Source: Cordilura impudica
Lineage: Eukaryota; Arthropoda; Insecta; Diptera; Scathophagidae
Length of the DNA stretch: 64,000 nt
NCBI GenBank assembly: GCA_963682025.1
Contig: OY821521.1
Coordinates: 197,977,526-198,041,525 of the forward strand
Direction: 5' to 3'
A program made the position numbers and the translations under genes. Under the pieces are notes generated by a model. It was given only the letters and a program-made list of their open reading frames with translations, was not told where the DNA came from and did no database searches. Positions 22,858 to 39,000 of this stretch are shown in pieces. Every line of letters begins with the position of its first letter. Position 1 is the stretch's first letter.

Positions 22858-23229
22858 CTATAAAATTGTATGAATAAAATTAAATAACAATATTAATATT
22901 ATATACTATTATATATAATATTCTGACGGATCAAACTGTCATGTGAATAAACGCGTTAACAGGTGGTCCATTTTGCATAAGTTCAGGGGTAAAGCTGTAA
23001 GGAGAGAGGGGAGTAAAAACAAACCAAAAAAAAATATAACGAAAAACAATCTTATGGCTAAGTTCTCTTCTACTATTTTATAGGTGTTGAGCAAGAGTCT
23101 TGACAGTGGAACCATGTTTCTGATTAGATATAAAGATGATAAATAGTGTACAATATAAATATGGGTTTTATGTTCCTCTGTTTTGTTTGTTATGTTCTGA
23201 AATCTGAATGCACATGCATGTAATATTGA

Positions 23230-24840
23230 AGGAATATGTAATCATAATTTCATCAATTTGTTGAAGTATTAACACAATGAAACTTTTAATGAAATATTTC
23301 AGAGCATTAATGAAAAATTTCTAAAAGTGTAATAATTACAAAAACAAAAAAGTTTCCAAAAGATTTAGATTTTACTAGAATCAAGGCTATTAAACTTTTC
23401 ATTAAAAGATGTATTTTAATGAATTAAAATACATATACAATATACAATATTCATTTATGAAGTTAATTTATAAAAAAAAAAACTTTATAAACTCAAAAGA
23501 TGAAAGTTTTCGTGAGAAATAAATTTCATAGTTTTCATGAAAATGTTAATAAATTTATAAAAAATAAAAAAATTTATCAAAGTCGTAATAAATAATACAT
23601 GAATAATTTCATAAATTTTATATAAATTAAAAAATATTTTTAAAGAAATAGTTTCATAGGTTAACACTTTCAATTTAATGAAAATTTTCATAAGTTTTAT
23701 GAAATCTTAAAAATTTATTTAATTTATTTTTTTCATAATTTTTATGAGAATTTAGAAAATGATAAAATTTATATAAAACTTTTCATTTATTGAATTTTAA
23801 GAAATTTCATAGTTTTCATAATAATTATGAAACATTTCATAAAATAACGAATTGTAGGAAATTCATAACTTTCATAATTTATCAAACTTAAAAATGTATA
23901 ATGCAAGTTTAAAAAAAATTCCTGCCAAAAGAATTTCATAGTTTTCATGATAATTTTAATAAAAATATCGAAGTACAAATAAATATTAAATGAAAAATTT
24001 CATCAATTTTAATTTAAATGTAAAAAATGTATTTAATGGAAAAATTTCAGATTTCGTGAAAATTTTCATAAGTACAAAATTTCATAATTTTTATGAAAAT
24101 ATATAATCATATATTTTTGAAATTTTCATAAAATTTTGTGAAGTTTCTCATTAAATAAATTTTTAAAGTTTCATACAAGTTATGAAACTTTTCATTAAAT
24201 TTAAGAAAATTTTCATAAAAACTACCAAATTTTGTATATATGAAAATTTTCATGAAAAAATTTGTTATGAAATTTTGATTTATGAAAATTTTCTTAAAAT
24301 CTGAAACTTTTATTTCAGAAATCATGAAATCATTTTTATAATTTTTATGAAATATTTTATTTGTTTAAAAAATTTTTATTAAATACTTTTTATAAAAATT
24401 TCATAATTTTTACAAATTTTCACAATTTGTTGAAAAATTTTATAAATTTTATTGTAAAATTTCATAAATTTAATGAAAATTTTCATATTAAAATTTTATA
24501 AATTTATAATATTGATTAAAATTTTACAAATTTTATTAGTTTTATAATTTCATAATTTAAATGAAAAATTTTATAATATTTATGAAATATTTTAATTATT
24601 TTTTTATGCATTTATTTTATTAAATCATTTTTTATGAATTTTATATTTTTTCTAAAAAGTTCACTATTTTATTGAAAAATTCGCTCATTTTATTGAAAAA
24701 ATTCATAAATTTGGTGAAAAAATTCATAAATTTGATGAAAAATTTCATATTAAAAATGAATTTACTAAAATTTTATAAATTTTATTGAAGTCATCGTAAG
24801 TAATGATGAAACTTTTTATCAAATGATGATTTTGAAGAAA
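23230..24840. repeat. AT-rich array of TTCATAATTTTTATGAAAAT-like units
   Basis: About 1.6 kb dominated by a quasi-palindromic motif, TTTCATAA.TTT.ATGAAA, in irregular spacing and both orientations. Unit length is not constant. It lies in the long intron used by the short SERCA isoform. The several short open frames on the minus strand are by-products of the array. Confidence 0.65.
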
Positions 24841-27205
24841 TATTAGGTGAGGGCTTCATGTGCATTCTGATACCAGAACTAAGTTCTTTAACGATAAAAC
24901 GAATTAACCACTCAACAAAGCTAAGATTTTATAATTTAGTTTGTATAAAATTCGAAAAATACTTAAAATCACATTCAGTCTATACAAAAAAAAAAATAAA
25001 AGATAAATTCTTAACATTATTAAGGTCAGTTGAGTGGTGGTGTTGTCTAGGTTAATTTTGAAAATAAACCTATGTGTTGTCACTGTCCTTGTATGTGCGT
25101 GCAAGTGTATAAGTGTGTGCATGTGTAGGTGTGATTTCGTTCAATTTACAAAATGAAATTACAAAAATTTTCGTGTTTTTTTTCCGTTGCCTTTTTGGTA
25201 TCTGTTTTATTATTTAAGCAGCTAGCATCTTAGAAAAAAAATATATATTTTTTTATGAAATACATCGCGGTTGTTTGCCTTTTTATATCTTTAATGGAAG
25301 TCGGGGTTAACTGAAAGGGGGGAAATAGGTTTAAGAAAAATTAAAAATCATAAATAATATGATTATTGAAAAAAGATAAAAAAAAAAACAATCGCAGAAT
25401 TAAAACGCATTTTTGTTAGTACAAAGAGACAAATCAATTAACCCATTTTATACAAAATAGTCACAACAACGAACGTCACAATCATCGTAGGGATGGCAGC
25501 TTTTTTTTTTCTTTTTTTGATACGTATAAAATGGGTTAAGGTACATCACAACAATATGCAATTTTGTTTCAAGTGTTGTTTTAATGACTATGTAAAATCT
25601 TGCACAGCTGGGTAAAGCCTTTAGTGTGTGTGTATTTATGTTGGAAAGGGCAGCCAGCTCAAACAGGGTTACTTGGTTTTTTGATTTTTTTGTTTGTTTA
25701 TTTTTTGTTGTTTTTTTGTTTTTGTTTTGGTATTAGTACACAACTTATAATTTAGTAGAATATACTAACACAAACACATTAATCGGTACTAAATATGGTA
25801 TAATTTTAAAATGTTTATTTTTCTATCCTTAATGTTCGATTAAATTGTAATGCAGATCCTTAAATGAAGTTACTTTAATAATTTACATGTTTTTTGTTTT
25901 TTGTTATTTTTTTAATTACCACTATTAAACTAAGTTTACGTTTTTGTCTAAAACATTACTCTCTCAAAAAAGAAGGCTATTGTTTTCATCATTTTTTTTT
26001 TTTTTTTGTTTTTGTTTTGTTTTTTAATATTATTTAAGTCACAATAATACTTCTAAAACCTACAATATGTGTATGCTTATTTTTATATCTATATATATCC
26101 ATATAAATAAATATAGACAGATATATAAAGTTAATGACAAAACAATAAAAAACATTTATTGAAATTCCATAAAGAAATTTTAACAAATGTTAAATGTTTC
26201 TATTGTTCCCCCCTTAATCTTTACACTATTTTGTGTATTTCGTTTTGTTATTTTTTAAATTAAAATATTTAATTTGTTTTTTTTTTTGCTTTTCCGACTG
26301 TTATAAAATTTGAAACTATTTTTTCGAACTATAATCGACTGAAGTGAAAAGGTGGGGAAGAAGGTTTTTTTCTTTTTTTTTTTCTTTCTTTTGAGACTTT
26401 ATTCAATTTCACTATAAAAACAATGTAATTTGAGTTTAATTTTTGTTTTTGTTGTACTATTGGCTAAAAAAAAGTAACATTATTTTCGTTAGAATAAATT
26501 CTTTAAGTAAAAATCCTAGTCAATTATAGTTCTGGCTTAAAAGAAAAATAAAAAAAATGGAAACCTATTCAATTATTAATTATTCATATGTTTGAGCTTA
26601 ATGATCGATCGATCGCATATTGAAGAGATGTTTATCAACAATTTGGTATTAAACTAATTTTTTTTCTGTTCAAACAAAAAACCATAGACAATTTTTAAAA
26701 AAACAAATTTAAAATTGCACTAAATGATAAAAAAAAAGTTATAGAAAAAATAAACATGTATCAGTTGTTAAATGAAGTTTACAAAAAATAAAAATAAAAT
26801 AAAAAGAGATTCATTCAAAACATACACATCAACTATTTTAGCAATCAATCAAATCACCTTCGATCCAAAGCGTTACGTTTCGTTACGTTTCAGATCGAAA
26901 GAGATGTGAACAAATGTTTCCAGTATTTCTTTGTTTTTTTAATATTATATTAAGCTTATTATTAGTAGTGAATAAACAAGTAGTAATATTTATAGTAAAA
27001 TGGATTTTGTGTTGATGATTTTTCATTTTTGTTTTTAAAAAAATATATATGTATATATATATATATAAAAGGATAAAAAGCGTAAGAGAAAACAAATTAG
27101 TGGTATGCATAAAGATGATTATTGATTTAAATGTTAGAGAGAGAGAGAGAGGGGGGGACAAGGGGCTTTGTTAAAATGTGTAATATTATTTTTTAACTTA
27201 AATAT
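24841..27205 (-). other. SERCA 3' UTR / long alternative intron, AT-rich
   Basis: No gene is supported. It holds many poly-T tracts, a GT-rich patch near 25080-25130, a (TA)n tract near 27045-27066 and a (GA)n tract at 27136-27150. The part next to 27206 is presumably the 3' UTR of the long SERCA transcript; the whole stretch is intron for the short one. Confidence 0.4.
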
Positions 27206-30911
<3,706 letters not shown>

Positions 30912-30941
30912 GGCTGAACGGTTAAACGACACTTAACGTAA
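30912..30941 (-). other. Ca-P60A: SERCA 5' UTR with splice acceptor
   Basis: An acceptor (TATACTTGCAG) ends at 30942 on the minus strand, so 30 nt of 5' UTR precede the ATG in this exon. The first, non-coding exon must lie upstream. Confidence 0.65.
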
Positions 30942-31249
30942 CTGCAAGTATAGCAAAAAATAAAAGAAAACATTATTATCAACTAATAATTTAAGTCGGA
31001 TTTATTACATATGGTTTATTTCATTCAAATTGTTGAATTTGGGGACTTTTTTTTAATTTTCGTAGATAAACTTTAAATCTTAATAAATATAACATTTTTT
31101 TAAAGAACAAAGAATTTATTATTTAACAAATATCATAGCCCTATGCTCCTTGTAGATGTAAAAGGAACAAATATAGAGGCTAAAAGTCAAACTCGACAAC
31201 AACCATTTTTTATTAATCTCTTAATTTCAGTTTACCTATAAGTGATACA
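30942..31249 (-). other. SERCA 5' intron, AT-rich
   Basis: No feature beyond the splice acceptor at its left end. Confidence 0.4.
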
Positions 31250-31251
31250 TA

Positions 31252-32763
31252 CAGTGGGTGGCAATACATTGGAAACTTTTACAAAATTCTAAATTTGTCA
31301 TTGTTATTAATAATTTTGTGTTAAATCCTAAAATTATGTAGTTTTTGCTAAAACACTCTTTTTGGTCTGTTCTCTATTGAAAAATAACAAATTTGTTACA
31401 AAAAATACAATTTATAGGTGATGGACCAAAGTGGATTAAAATAATAAAAGTAGAAGATGGTATGAAAGTAAATGTATAAAATCTTAACCGTTATTTAAAT
31501 ATTTATAAATTCTAACGTTTTCTTTCTCCTCTTTCTTAAACACAATTGTATTTTTCAATGTTTTAATCTTATAATTAATTATTATAAAATAATGGCAAGA
31601 ATAAAGTTTTGTCAAGAGTTAAGAACCAGAATATATACGATTTTTTAAAGAAATAATATGTGAAATTGGTCAATTTGAAATTGGAATACTGTTCTCTTTT
31701 CAGCTGAGTCCAAGTAAATTTAAGAGCCCATGATGGAAGAACGTTTGTACGACGTCAAAACGACAAAAAAGAATAGACCCAGAATATACAAATGAAACTA
31801 TTAAGTTTGGCGGCGGCAATATTATGGTATGCGGTTGCTTTTCGAGCAAAGAATGGGAACAATTCATGTAGCCAAAGATATTCTAACTAGATTTGGAAAC
31901 AAGCAAATTTTAAATGACGTAAAGTATCCATAAGTAAAGGATTATGTGCCCCTTGTCTTTAAGTTCCAACATAACAATGACCCAAAAACACCTTCAAAGT
32001 TGTAACCGAATGGCTAATGCAGTTAGTGTTTTTTTCGGACACGAAATTACACAAACAAGACAGATCTCATATAGTCCGTTAATTCAGTGGCAAAAATGTC
32101 AATGTCAAATCATCAACATGCCACGGCGTTGTGGAAGCAGTACTAAAAAATAATGGATACACGACAAAATATTGAAATCTAAAATAAAGGGAAAGTTTTC
32201 AAATTATCTTATAGATCTCGGTCAAATTGGGTTTGTGTGTGTTATTACATACATTAATCAGTAGTCCCCATATAAAGTTACTTTCCTATCTTCACTTAAA
32301 CCTATCAAACACAGATTTTCTCAAATTGGATTTGTATATGTTTTTGCAACCAATAAGACTTTATCAAATATGGTCTGGATCGGCCATTTTTTCGACCTAG
32401 TCCCCATACAAATGCTACCATCCGATATGAACTTTTGCAGATCTGCAGGCAAAAAAATAATAAAAGTTCCACTCAGATTTGATTTAAGTTTATTTTCTAT
32501 ATCCAATTAGTTGGACCTAATACCAATTATCTAAACGCATGGTATAGGGTATCGGATAGTCGATCTAAACCGACTATATTTTTCTCACTTGTTTTTTTTT
32601 TCTGAAGGTAAGCTGTTACTTTTTTCGTTATTAAATAAATAAAATATACAAACTTTTGAATTATTAAGAGATTTTAATTTTATGATCCAATTTTTTGGTA
32701 TTTAACGTTCAAGTCGTCAAAAACATATTTTGTTAAAAGTTTCCATTGTATTGTCACTCACTG
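31252..32763 (+). mobile_element. Tc1-like element, family T1, with both ends
   Basis: The ends CAGTGGGTGGCAATACATTG and its approximate inverse CAATGGAAAC...CACTCACTG lie in TA sites (31250-31251 and 32764-32765). The broken transposase reads MARIKFCQELRTR near 31592, FGGGNIMVCGCFSSKE near 31808, FQHNNDPKTPSKLVTEWL near 31960-32020, and GVVEAVLKNNGY near 32125. A family A repeat is nested at 32195-32600. Relatives lie at 21436-22244 and 42090-42871. It is in the SERCA 5' intron. Confidence 0.8.
32195..32600 (+). repeat. DINE-1-like repeat, family A, 3' half, nested in Tc1
   Basis: Starts at TATAGATCTCGGTCAAATTG, contains CGACCTAGTCCCCATACAAA and ends with the hairpin GTCGATCTAAACCGAC, then TATATTTTTCTCACTTGTTT. 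This is the best view of the family's 3' end. Confidence 0.7.
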
Positions 32764-32769
32764 TATATA

Positions 32770-34362
32770 CTGTGAGCGTCAAAAGAAAGTAAACATCTTA
32801 GTTACTCATATTAAAATGAAGTAATTAACACAATATCAAAAATAAATATAAGGCATTCAAGAAATGTTTAATAATAGCTGAACTCAATATAAACATAAAA
32901 AAAAAACAGAAATAAATGCATTTTAATTAGAAAATTATCAAATTTTACGCGTCAAAAAAAAGTAAACAGCTAAGGGCACAAAACTTCAATAGAAAAAGTT
33001 AACTTTTTAAATTTTTTAATATTTGGTTTATTTTTATTTGGCCTTATACACCTCATATAGTCTTCTAGGACTCAACAAATTTTTTTGTTATATTGTGGGA
33101 GATATTACTCCATTCTTCTTATAGAGCCTACTTTAAGTCTGTCTGCCTTGCTGGGAATGGCCCTTTGTCTATTTTTTCTGTCAAGGTGTACCCACAGATG
33201 CTCAATCGGGTAAAGGTGCGGGGACTGTAGCGAATGATCAAGTGTCTTAGGAATCCGGTACTGTAGCTACTCTTTCACAATTTTTGAAGTAGATTTTGGG
33301 TCGTTGTGCTGTTGGAAGATCCAGTGTCCAATCAAAACAAATTTCTCGACGCTAGGTGTAATGTGGTTCTTCAAAATGGCTAAGTAATTCATTTTGTTCA
33401 TAGAGGAGTCAATAACAATAAGATTAGGAACACCTGTTGCAGTGATACAACCACAAACCATAACTGAAGCCTCCACCAAGTTTGATAATGTTGGTAGCCC
33501 ACTTTTATTCGAAGGCTTCATTTTTAGCAAGCCATATTTTTGGGGGATTTTTGCTCCGAAAATATCGAATTTGCCCAATATATAATATTTTGCCAAAAAG
33601 ATAGACCTTAATTTTTGAACTTTTTAGCGAAATCCATACACTTGCAATGATTCTGTAAGGTTTCTTGTGTGGTATCCTTCCATGTAGACCATTTTTGTGA
33701 ATCGATCTTCTTACTGTACTCGAACTTACTGGGTCATCTGATGTCTGTGTTATGTTTTCTGATAAATTTAACTGCACTTTAGGCTGGATATGTCTTTACT
33801 TCTAAGCCGCTTGAGCATCCAGATCTTGGTAAATCTTCTACCTGATAGTGTTTGACGTATTTATCAACTATTTTTTTTTATGCAGTGGCTCCTACTCACA
33901 ATTTCGCCCATTTCGCGCTAGGATATACTTTTTTTTTTAAATATATTATAATTTTCCGAATATCAGACTATGTTTGCTTTCCCATAGTGAGATTACTTTC
34001 TTTTAAATATTTTTTTTAGCTATTATTAATTAGTACAAATCAACTTAAAATGATTTTTAGTAAAGTAAAATACGCGATCAGTACACATTTGTCACAAAAA
34101 GTTTAGGTTCTTCTCCGGTTACTTACCATTGTTTACTTTTTTTTTTTTTTTTTGACGCGTAAAATTTGGTAATTTTCTAAATAAAAGTGCATTTATTTCT
34201 GTTTTGTATTAATATTTATATTTAGTTCAGCCATTATTATATAATTATTGAATTGCTTATATTTATTTATTTATTTATTTTTGACTTTGTGTTAATTACT
34301 TCACTTAAAAAAAAACTTTTATTAAGAATAACTAAGGTTTTACTTTCTTTTGATGCTCACAG
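32770..34362 (-). mobile_element. Tc1-like element with IR/DR-type termini
   Basis: A 1593-bp unit flanked by TA on both sides (32768-32769, 34363-34364). The terminal inverted repeats are ~200 bp: CTGTGAGCGTCAAAAGAAAG at the left against CTTTCTTTTGATGCTCACAG at the right. Each arm carries a second inner copy of the binding-site-like motif: GCGTCAAAAGAAAGTAAACA at 32776 and GCGTCAAAAAAAAGTAAACA at 32949, and inverted near 34130-34158 and 34337-34356. That two-site layout is the IR/DR arrangement known from Sleeping Beauty-type elements. It starts 6 bp after the previous Tc1 copy. Confidence 0.85.
33130..33900 (-). pseudogene. Tc1-like transposase, frameshifted
   Basis: The N-terminal HTH region (VSSSTVRRSIHKNGLHGRIP, 33720-33660) is in one frame. 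The catalytic half (VCGCITATGVPNLIVID, IFQQHNDPKSTSKIVKE) is in another frame at 33267-33596. After a stop it continues LQSPHLYPIEHLWVHLDRKN to about 33140. The usual SPDLNPIE motif reads SPHLYPIE. Frameshifts and stops make it inactive. Confidence 0.8.
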
Positions 34363-34364
34363 TA

Positions 34365-35672
34365 TATCATTATATGAATATAATAAAAATAAAAATAAAC
34401 CTGTAAAAATTCAAGTTGTTGGTGTATTTACTTGGTCATTTAAAATCATTTTCATTTTTCTTTATCCGTTGCAAACAATTACTTAACAAATTGCATTTTA
34501 AACTTTTCCATTTATAAAAATTTAGGTGAATATCCATTTCTAAAAATTTTGGTGAATTTCCAAAATTTGAAACATTATTTACGAATATATTTATTAAATG
34601 AGCTAATTATTATTTTTAAATGCATATGTATTCATAAATGTAAAAATGGAAATTCTTTGTCCAAGTTCTAAATGAATCGAGTCAATATTACGACCTATTT
34701 TTTCTATTTTTAATGAACGTATCGTGTCTATGCCTTGCGTTCTTTAGTAATTTGTATTAAGTACAAATAACAGTTAATCTTATAATTAAAATTTTTTAAA
34801 GCTATGAGTTCATGATGTTCATAAAATTTGTTCTCAAACTTTAACGTAAGGAGTAAAGTCCACGTATGATTTTGCCTTTGTAATTATTTTTTAAGACATT
34901 TCACCTAAAACTCCAAATGAACCGAATTTAAAATACAACAAAAAGGTTAATGTGCGATATGTATATAGATAGATAGAAACAACAATAACACTCCACAAAA
35001 ATGTGCTACGTCTACTCAAAAAACAAAAGAGAAAAAACACAACAAACACGTCAAAGTGGATCTTACAAAAAATTGGAGCAAAACGTAATTTGTTTAAAAT
35101 CTATAGGGAAATTTCGAACTATAATATTCGTGACCCAAATAAGGCAGCAAAAAACTACACACAAAGGTATTAAATGATAACAATCTGCAAGCTACAAAAA
35201 TGCCCTTATCTTTGTTTAAATAGCTGTTACCAACAAATTACACACAAACTTGAACACACCCGTACAACAATTAACTAACTAAATTTTCTTGGCCTGTATC
35301 TAATTTATTTTGTAATCATTATTAAGAGAGAAATTATTTTTTCCACATTATTTACCTACTAAATCTGAGAAATTATAATTTTTTTTTCATTAAAAATATC
35401 ACAATCTTCCTTTAAACAAAATAGTTTACCAATATAGTTTTTATTTGATGTTCTACTTTTGCGAGGCCAGAAATAATTAACTAATTATTTATTTTGTATT
35501 TAAACAATGTTATTTCAAAAAAGAAATACATTTCAAGAAAAAAAACTTTAGCTGCCATGTAATACAGATGACTAGGTATATATTGAAAAGAACACTTGTA
35601 ACATAGAAATTTTGCAAACAGTCGTTTATTTGCCAAATCGTCGTCTACGTTTTCTTGTTTTTTGCCGCTTAC
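34365..35672. other. AT-rich intronic sequence
   Basis: No gene and no element recognised. It lies in the SERCA 5' intron if the exon at 35673 is correct. Confidence 0.35.
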
Positions 35673-35900
35673 CCTGAACAAACGAATGAATTTAACGTAC
35701 GTTCTTTACGGCTACTTTCGTTAAAAGCCATTTATCAAACCCAACAACCACATAGAATAACCGATTTAATGCGCATTCTGTTGTGGTTTTTCTTGTTAAA
35801 GAAAATAAATTATTAAACTATTTTTAACACAAAGCACTTCAACACTTTCTCGACGTCTTTTGATTAAAACGAAATAATTTGATGCAATAAATTTCCTCGA
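35673..35900 (-). promoter_or_regulatory. Candidate non-coding first exon of SERCA
   Basis: On the minus strand a good donor, TTCAGG|GTAAGCGG, ends a stretch slightly richer in GC than its surroundings (35673 to about 35900). It would splice to the acceptor at 30942. This is based only on the donor, the composition and the need for an upstream exon. The GC-richer block at 40080-40400 is an alternative. Confidence 0.3.
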
Positions 35901-36380
35901 ATTGCAAAAGCCCCTTTTAAGTTCTCGAAAGAATGTTGTTGTTCCAATTACACTTTTTCAAAGTTTTATTTGTTCATTAATTTAAGACTTTTAAATACCT
36001 GTTGTTTCTTAAGTTGTTAATATTCAATAATGTTTTAGTTTTTTCAATTATACTACTTAGTTATTTTAGTTTTAACGTAAAAAATATAGCTAGATTTGCA
36101 AAATGTTGATTTTGCTCCGGACTTTTTTATTCTCCTTTTTCAAATGTAGTTATTGTTCAGTGACTTGCTTTCCTCTTCTCATGCTTCTTCTTCTTTATCT
36201 AAGTACAGAGTTTGAATGAGATGTCTGATACACAATCAATTTACTACTAAACATGCTACATTTAAAATTCATATCTAAATGCAGCTCTGTTCTAAAAAAA
36301 GAAAATGCCAAAAACGCTTTGATATTTGCTCAGTTCAGTGCAACTTTTTTTCAAAATGCTTTGAGAACTGCGCAAAACCA
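35901..36380. other. AT-rich spacer
   Basis: Nothing recognised. Confidence 0.3.
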
Positions 36381-36381
36381 G

Positions 36382-36960
36382 ACATGAAGTCATCCACTTG
36401 AACGAATTTAAGGTTCGACCTTACATACGAAGGACTGACTAAGTTTCTTCAAATGCCATCTAACTACAAACAAAACCAAAACGTCATCTTGTATAAAATA
36501 CAAATACAAATAAAATACAATCTCAAAAGTATTTTCATTTAAATCAATTAAAAGTACCTTGTTAAAATTAGAAAATAAAATGTAGATACACTGAATTGGA
36601 TTTTTTATTAAGTTAACTATAGTTTTTTTTTTTACATTCAATTCAGGTCATCTTAAAAATCTGAAGCCATCCACTTGACATGAAGCCATCCACTTGAACG
36701 AATTTAAGGTTCGACCTTACATACGAAGGACTGACTAAGTTTCTTCAAATGCCATCTAACTACAAACAAAACCAAAACGTCATCTAAAACTTGTATAAAA
36801 TACAATCTCAAAAGTATTTTCATTTAAATCAATTAAAAGTACCTTGTTAAAATTAGAAAATAAAATGTAGATACACTGAATTTGATTTTTTTATTAAGTT
36901 AACTATAGTTTTTTTTTACATTCAATTCAGGCCATCTTAAAAATCTGGTAAATTACCTAA
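36382..36960. repeat. Tandem duplication of a ~295-bp unit
   Basis: 36382-36676 is repeated directly at 36677-36960, both starting GACATGAAG.CATCCACTTG and sharing AAGGTTCGACCTTACATACG and AAACTTGTATAAAATACA-type blocks. Diverged single relatives of the right half occur at about 37615-37800, 46080-46180 and 59755-59870, so the unit belongs to a dispersed family (K). Confidence 0.8.
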
Positions 36961-37106
36961 GTTTTTCATTTAACGCTGGTCTTAAAAAATTTAATATTTT
37001 CAAAAATAGATTATTTATTATTTTAATATATATCAATTAGTTATTGAAAATACATTATTTCTTTTGAGGATTTTGTTTGTGTCTTTTTAACAGTATGAAC
37101 AAGAAA

Positions 37107-37470
37107 ATAAGTAAGAATATTGTAGTCGGCTTAGACCAACTATACGATACCCTACCTGCAGATACGAAAAAGTTCATATCGGATGCTATACTAGGTCGAA
37201 GAATGGAACGATCCTGACCATATTTGTTAAAGTCACTTATATTTTGCAAAAACATATGCAAACCAAAATTTGAAAAAATCTCTGCAATATTTTTGTTTTT
37301 TTAATAGATTTAAATGAATATCAGAAAGCAGCTTTATAGGGGTGCTATGACTAAGGATTATGCTCCAGCGTTTATGTAATAAACACACAGAAACCCAATT
37401 TAACTGAGATCTATATGATAATTTGGATCTATACCATATACCATAACCACATAGTGGTATAGGGTATAGA
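37107..37470 (-). repeat. DINE-1-like repeat, family A, internally deleted
   Basis: Has both ends: the 3' hairpin end (TAGTCGGCTTAGACCAACTA at 37125) and the 5' stem (ACCACATAGTGGTATAGGGT at 37448). The GTCY microsatellite core is deleted. Confidence 0.65.
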
Positions 37471-39000
37471 ATTAATAATGGTGTTAATAGAAATATTGTA
37501 TACTTTATAAGAAATACTATAATTTATCAGAACTTTTGATAAACAATTTGCTAAGCAATAAGTTATAAATATATTCTGAAAGTATAATAGATACTACTAT
37601 ATTATTATCAAAAAAATAACATCTAAAAACTTGTATAACATATAAATTTAAAGGTATTTTTTGTTTGAGCTAATATAAATTATCTTATTAAAATTAAAAT
37701 GCAAATGTATATAAATCGAATATGAATATTTCTTAAGCTCTGTTTTTTTTTCATATTCAATTCCGAGCATTTTCAAATTACCTAAGTATTTTTTTAAAAC
37801 TATTTTTAAAAAGGTAAATATTTTAAGAATGTTTCATTTAACTGAAATAAATTAATTATTTAAAATGAAATATTTTAGTTTTGTACGTTATTGTGCAATA
37901 TCAAAATATTGTTAATTAAAAAAAGAACATTTTAATCAAAACCATGCATTTATTATTCAGCTTCCTAGAAACATTTAATAATGAAAAAAAGAATGTATTA
38001 AGTCCTCGTTGTTTTACCTTAAGTGTTAACACTTATAAAAAATATACTTTCTTTTCAAATATTTATTTATACTTTTAATTAATGAACAAATGTTGAACTT
38101 TTTAAACCTTTACTCTGCCTTGAAATGTTTATGTAAATTTAATTACAATTATTTGCCATAAAAATCTAATTTGGTTTTGTCTGTGAGCAAAACCAACAAT
38201 TTATTTTAATGGACTTGTTAGCCCATTTAGTTAAAATGAGCAGATCATGACAGCCACCATGGCAGGTGTTTAAAATATTTGATTTTTCCCTGGGAATTTC
38301 ATATATATATATATATGTATGTGTATATATATATATATATGTACATTTGTTTGTGTGCGTGCGTATGTGTGTTATGGGATTGTGCCAAAACCGACTGTTA
38401 TATTGCGATAAACGTATAACTCGGCTTTTAAAAATTTAGCATTAGGATCTATAACACTGAAAATAATCTTTGTCTCAACTCAATGTCGGATATAAACATA
38501 ATTTATAATTTAACTGATAAAAGCCAAACAAAAAAAATCAAATATTTCTAAATTTCAAAATTTATGTCATAATTCTTTTAAGTGTTTATATATATGTTTG
38601 AAATGTTCTGAAGGCCCTACACACTTAGAAAAGTGATTGACATAATATAGCATTAATGATGTCTTTCTTTTAATGCTCTGTTAATTATTATTTACGTATA
38701 GACTAGTACGTAGTGCCAATTTTGCAAGTACGAAGAAATGCAAATACATATATACAATATAACACGTACCTACATACAAACAAACATACAACAAATATAC
38801 ATATTTATATTTTCATATTTTGCCAAAAATAACCTGTTATTATGTAAGAACAAAAAATATGAAAAACCAAACGAATTCATATTTGAAAAACCCCAAAGAG
38901 CTTTTTTTCACCTCAACAAAATTATATTTTAATACTGTTTATACACACAGGCACACATGCAAAACAAGACCTACACATACATAAATATATTTTAAGCAAA
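37471..39000. other. AT-rich spacer with family K relative and TA/TG microsatellite
   Basis: No gene. A diverged family K block lies at about 37615-37800. An ATATATATATATATGTATGT tract lies at 38303-38345, followed by TGTGTGCGTGCG. Confidence 0.4.

Noticed and set aside
24858..25122. Overlapping 65-72 codon frames on both strands.
   Set aside because: No family match, AT-driven composition, and within the SERCA alternative intron.
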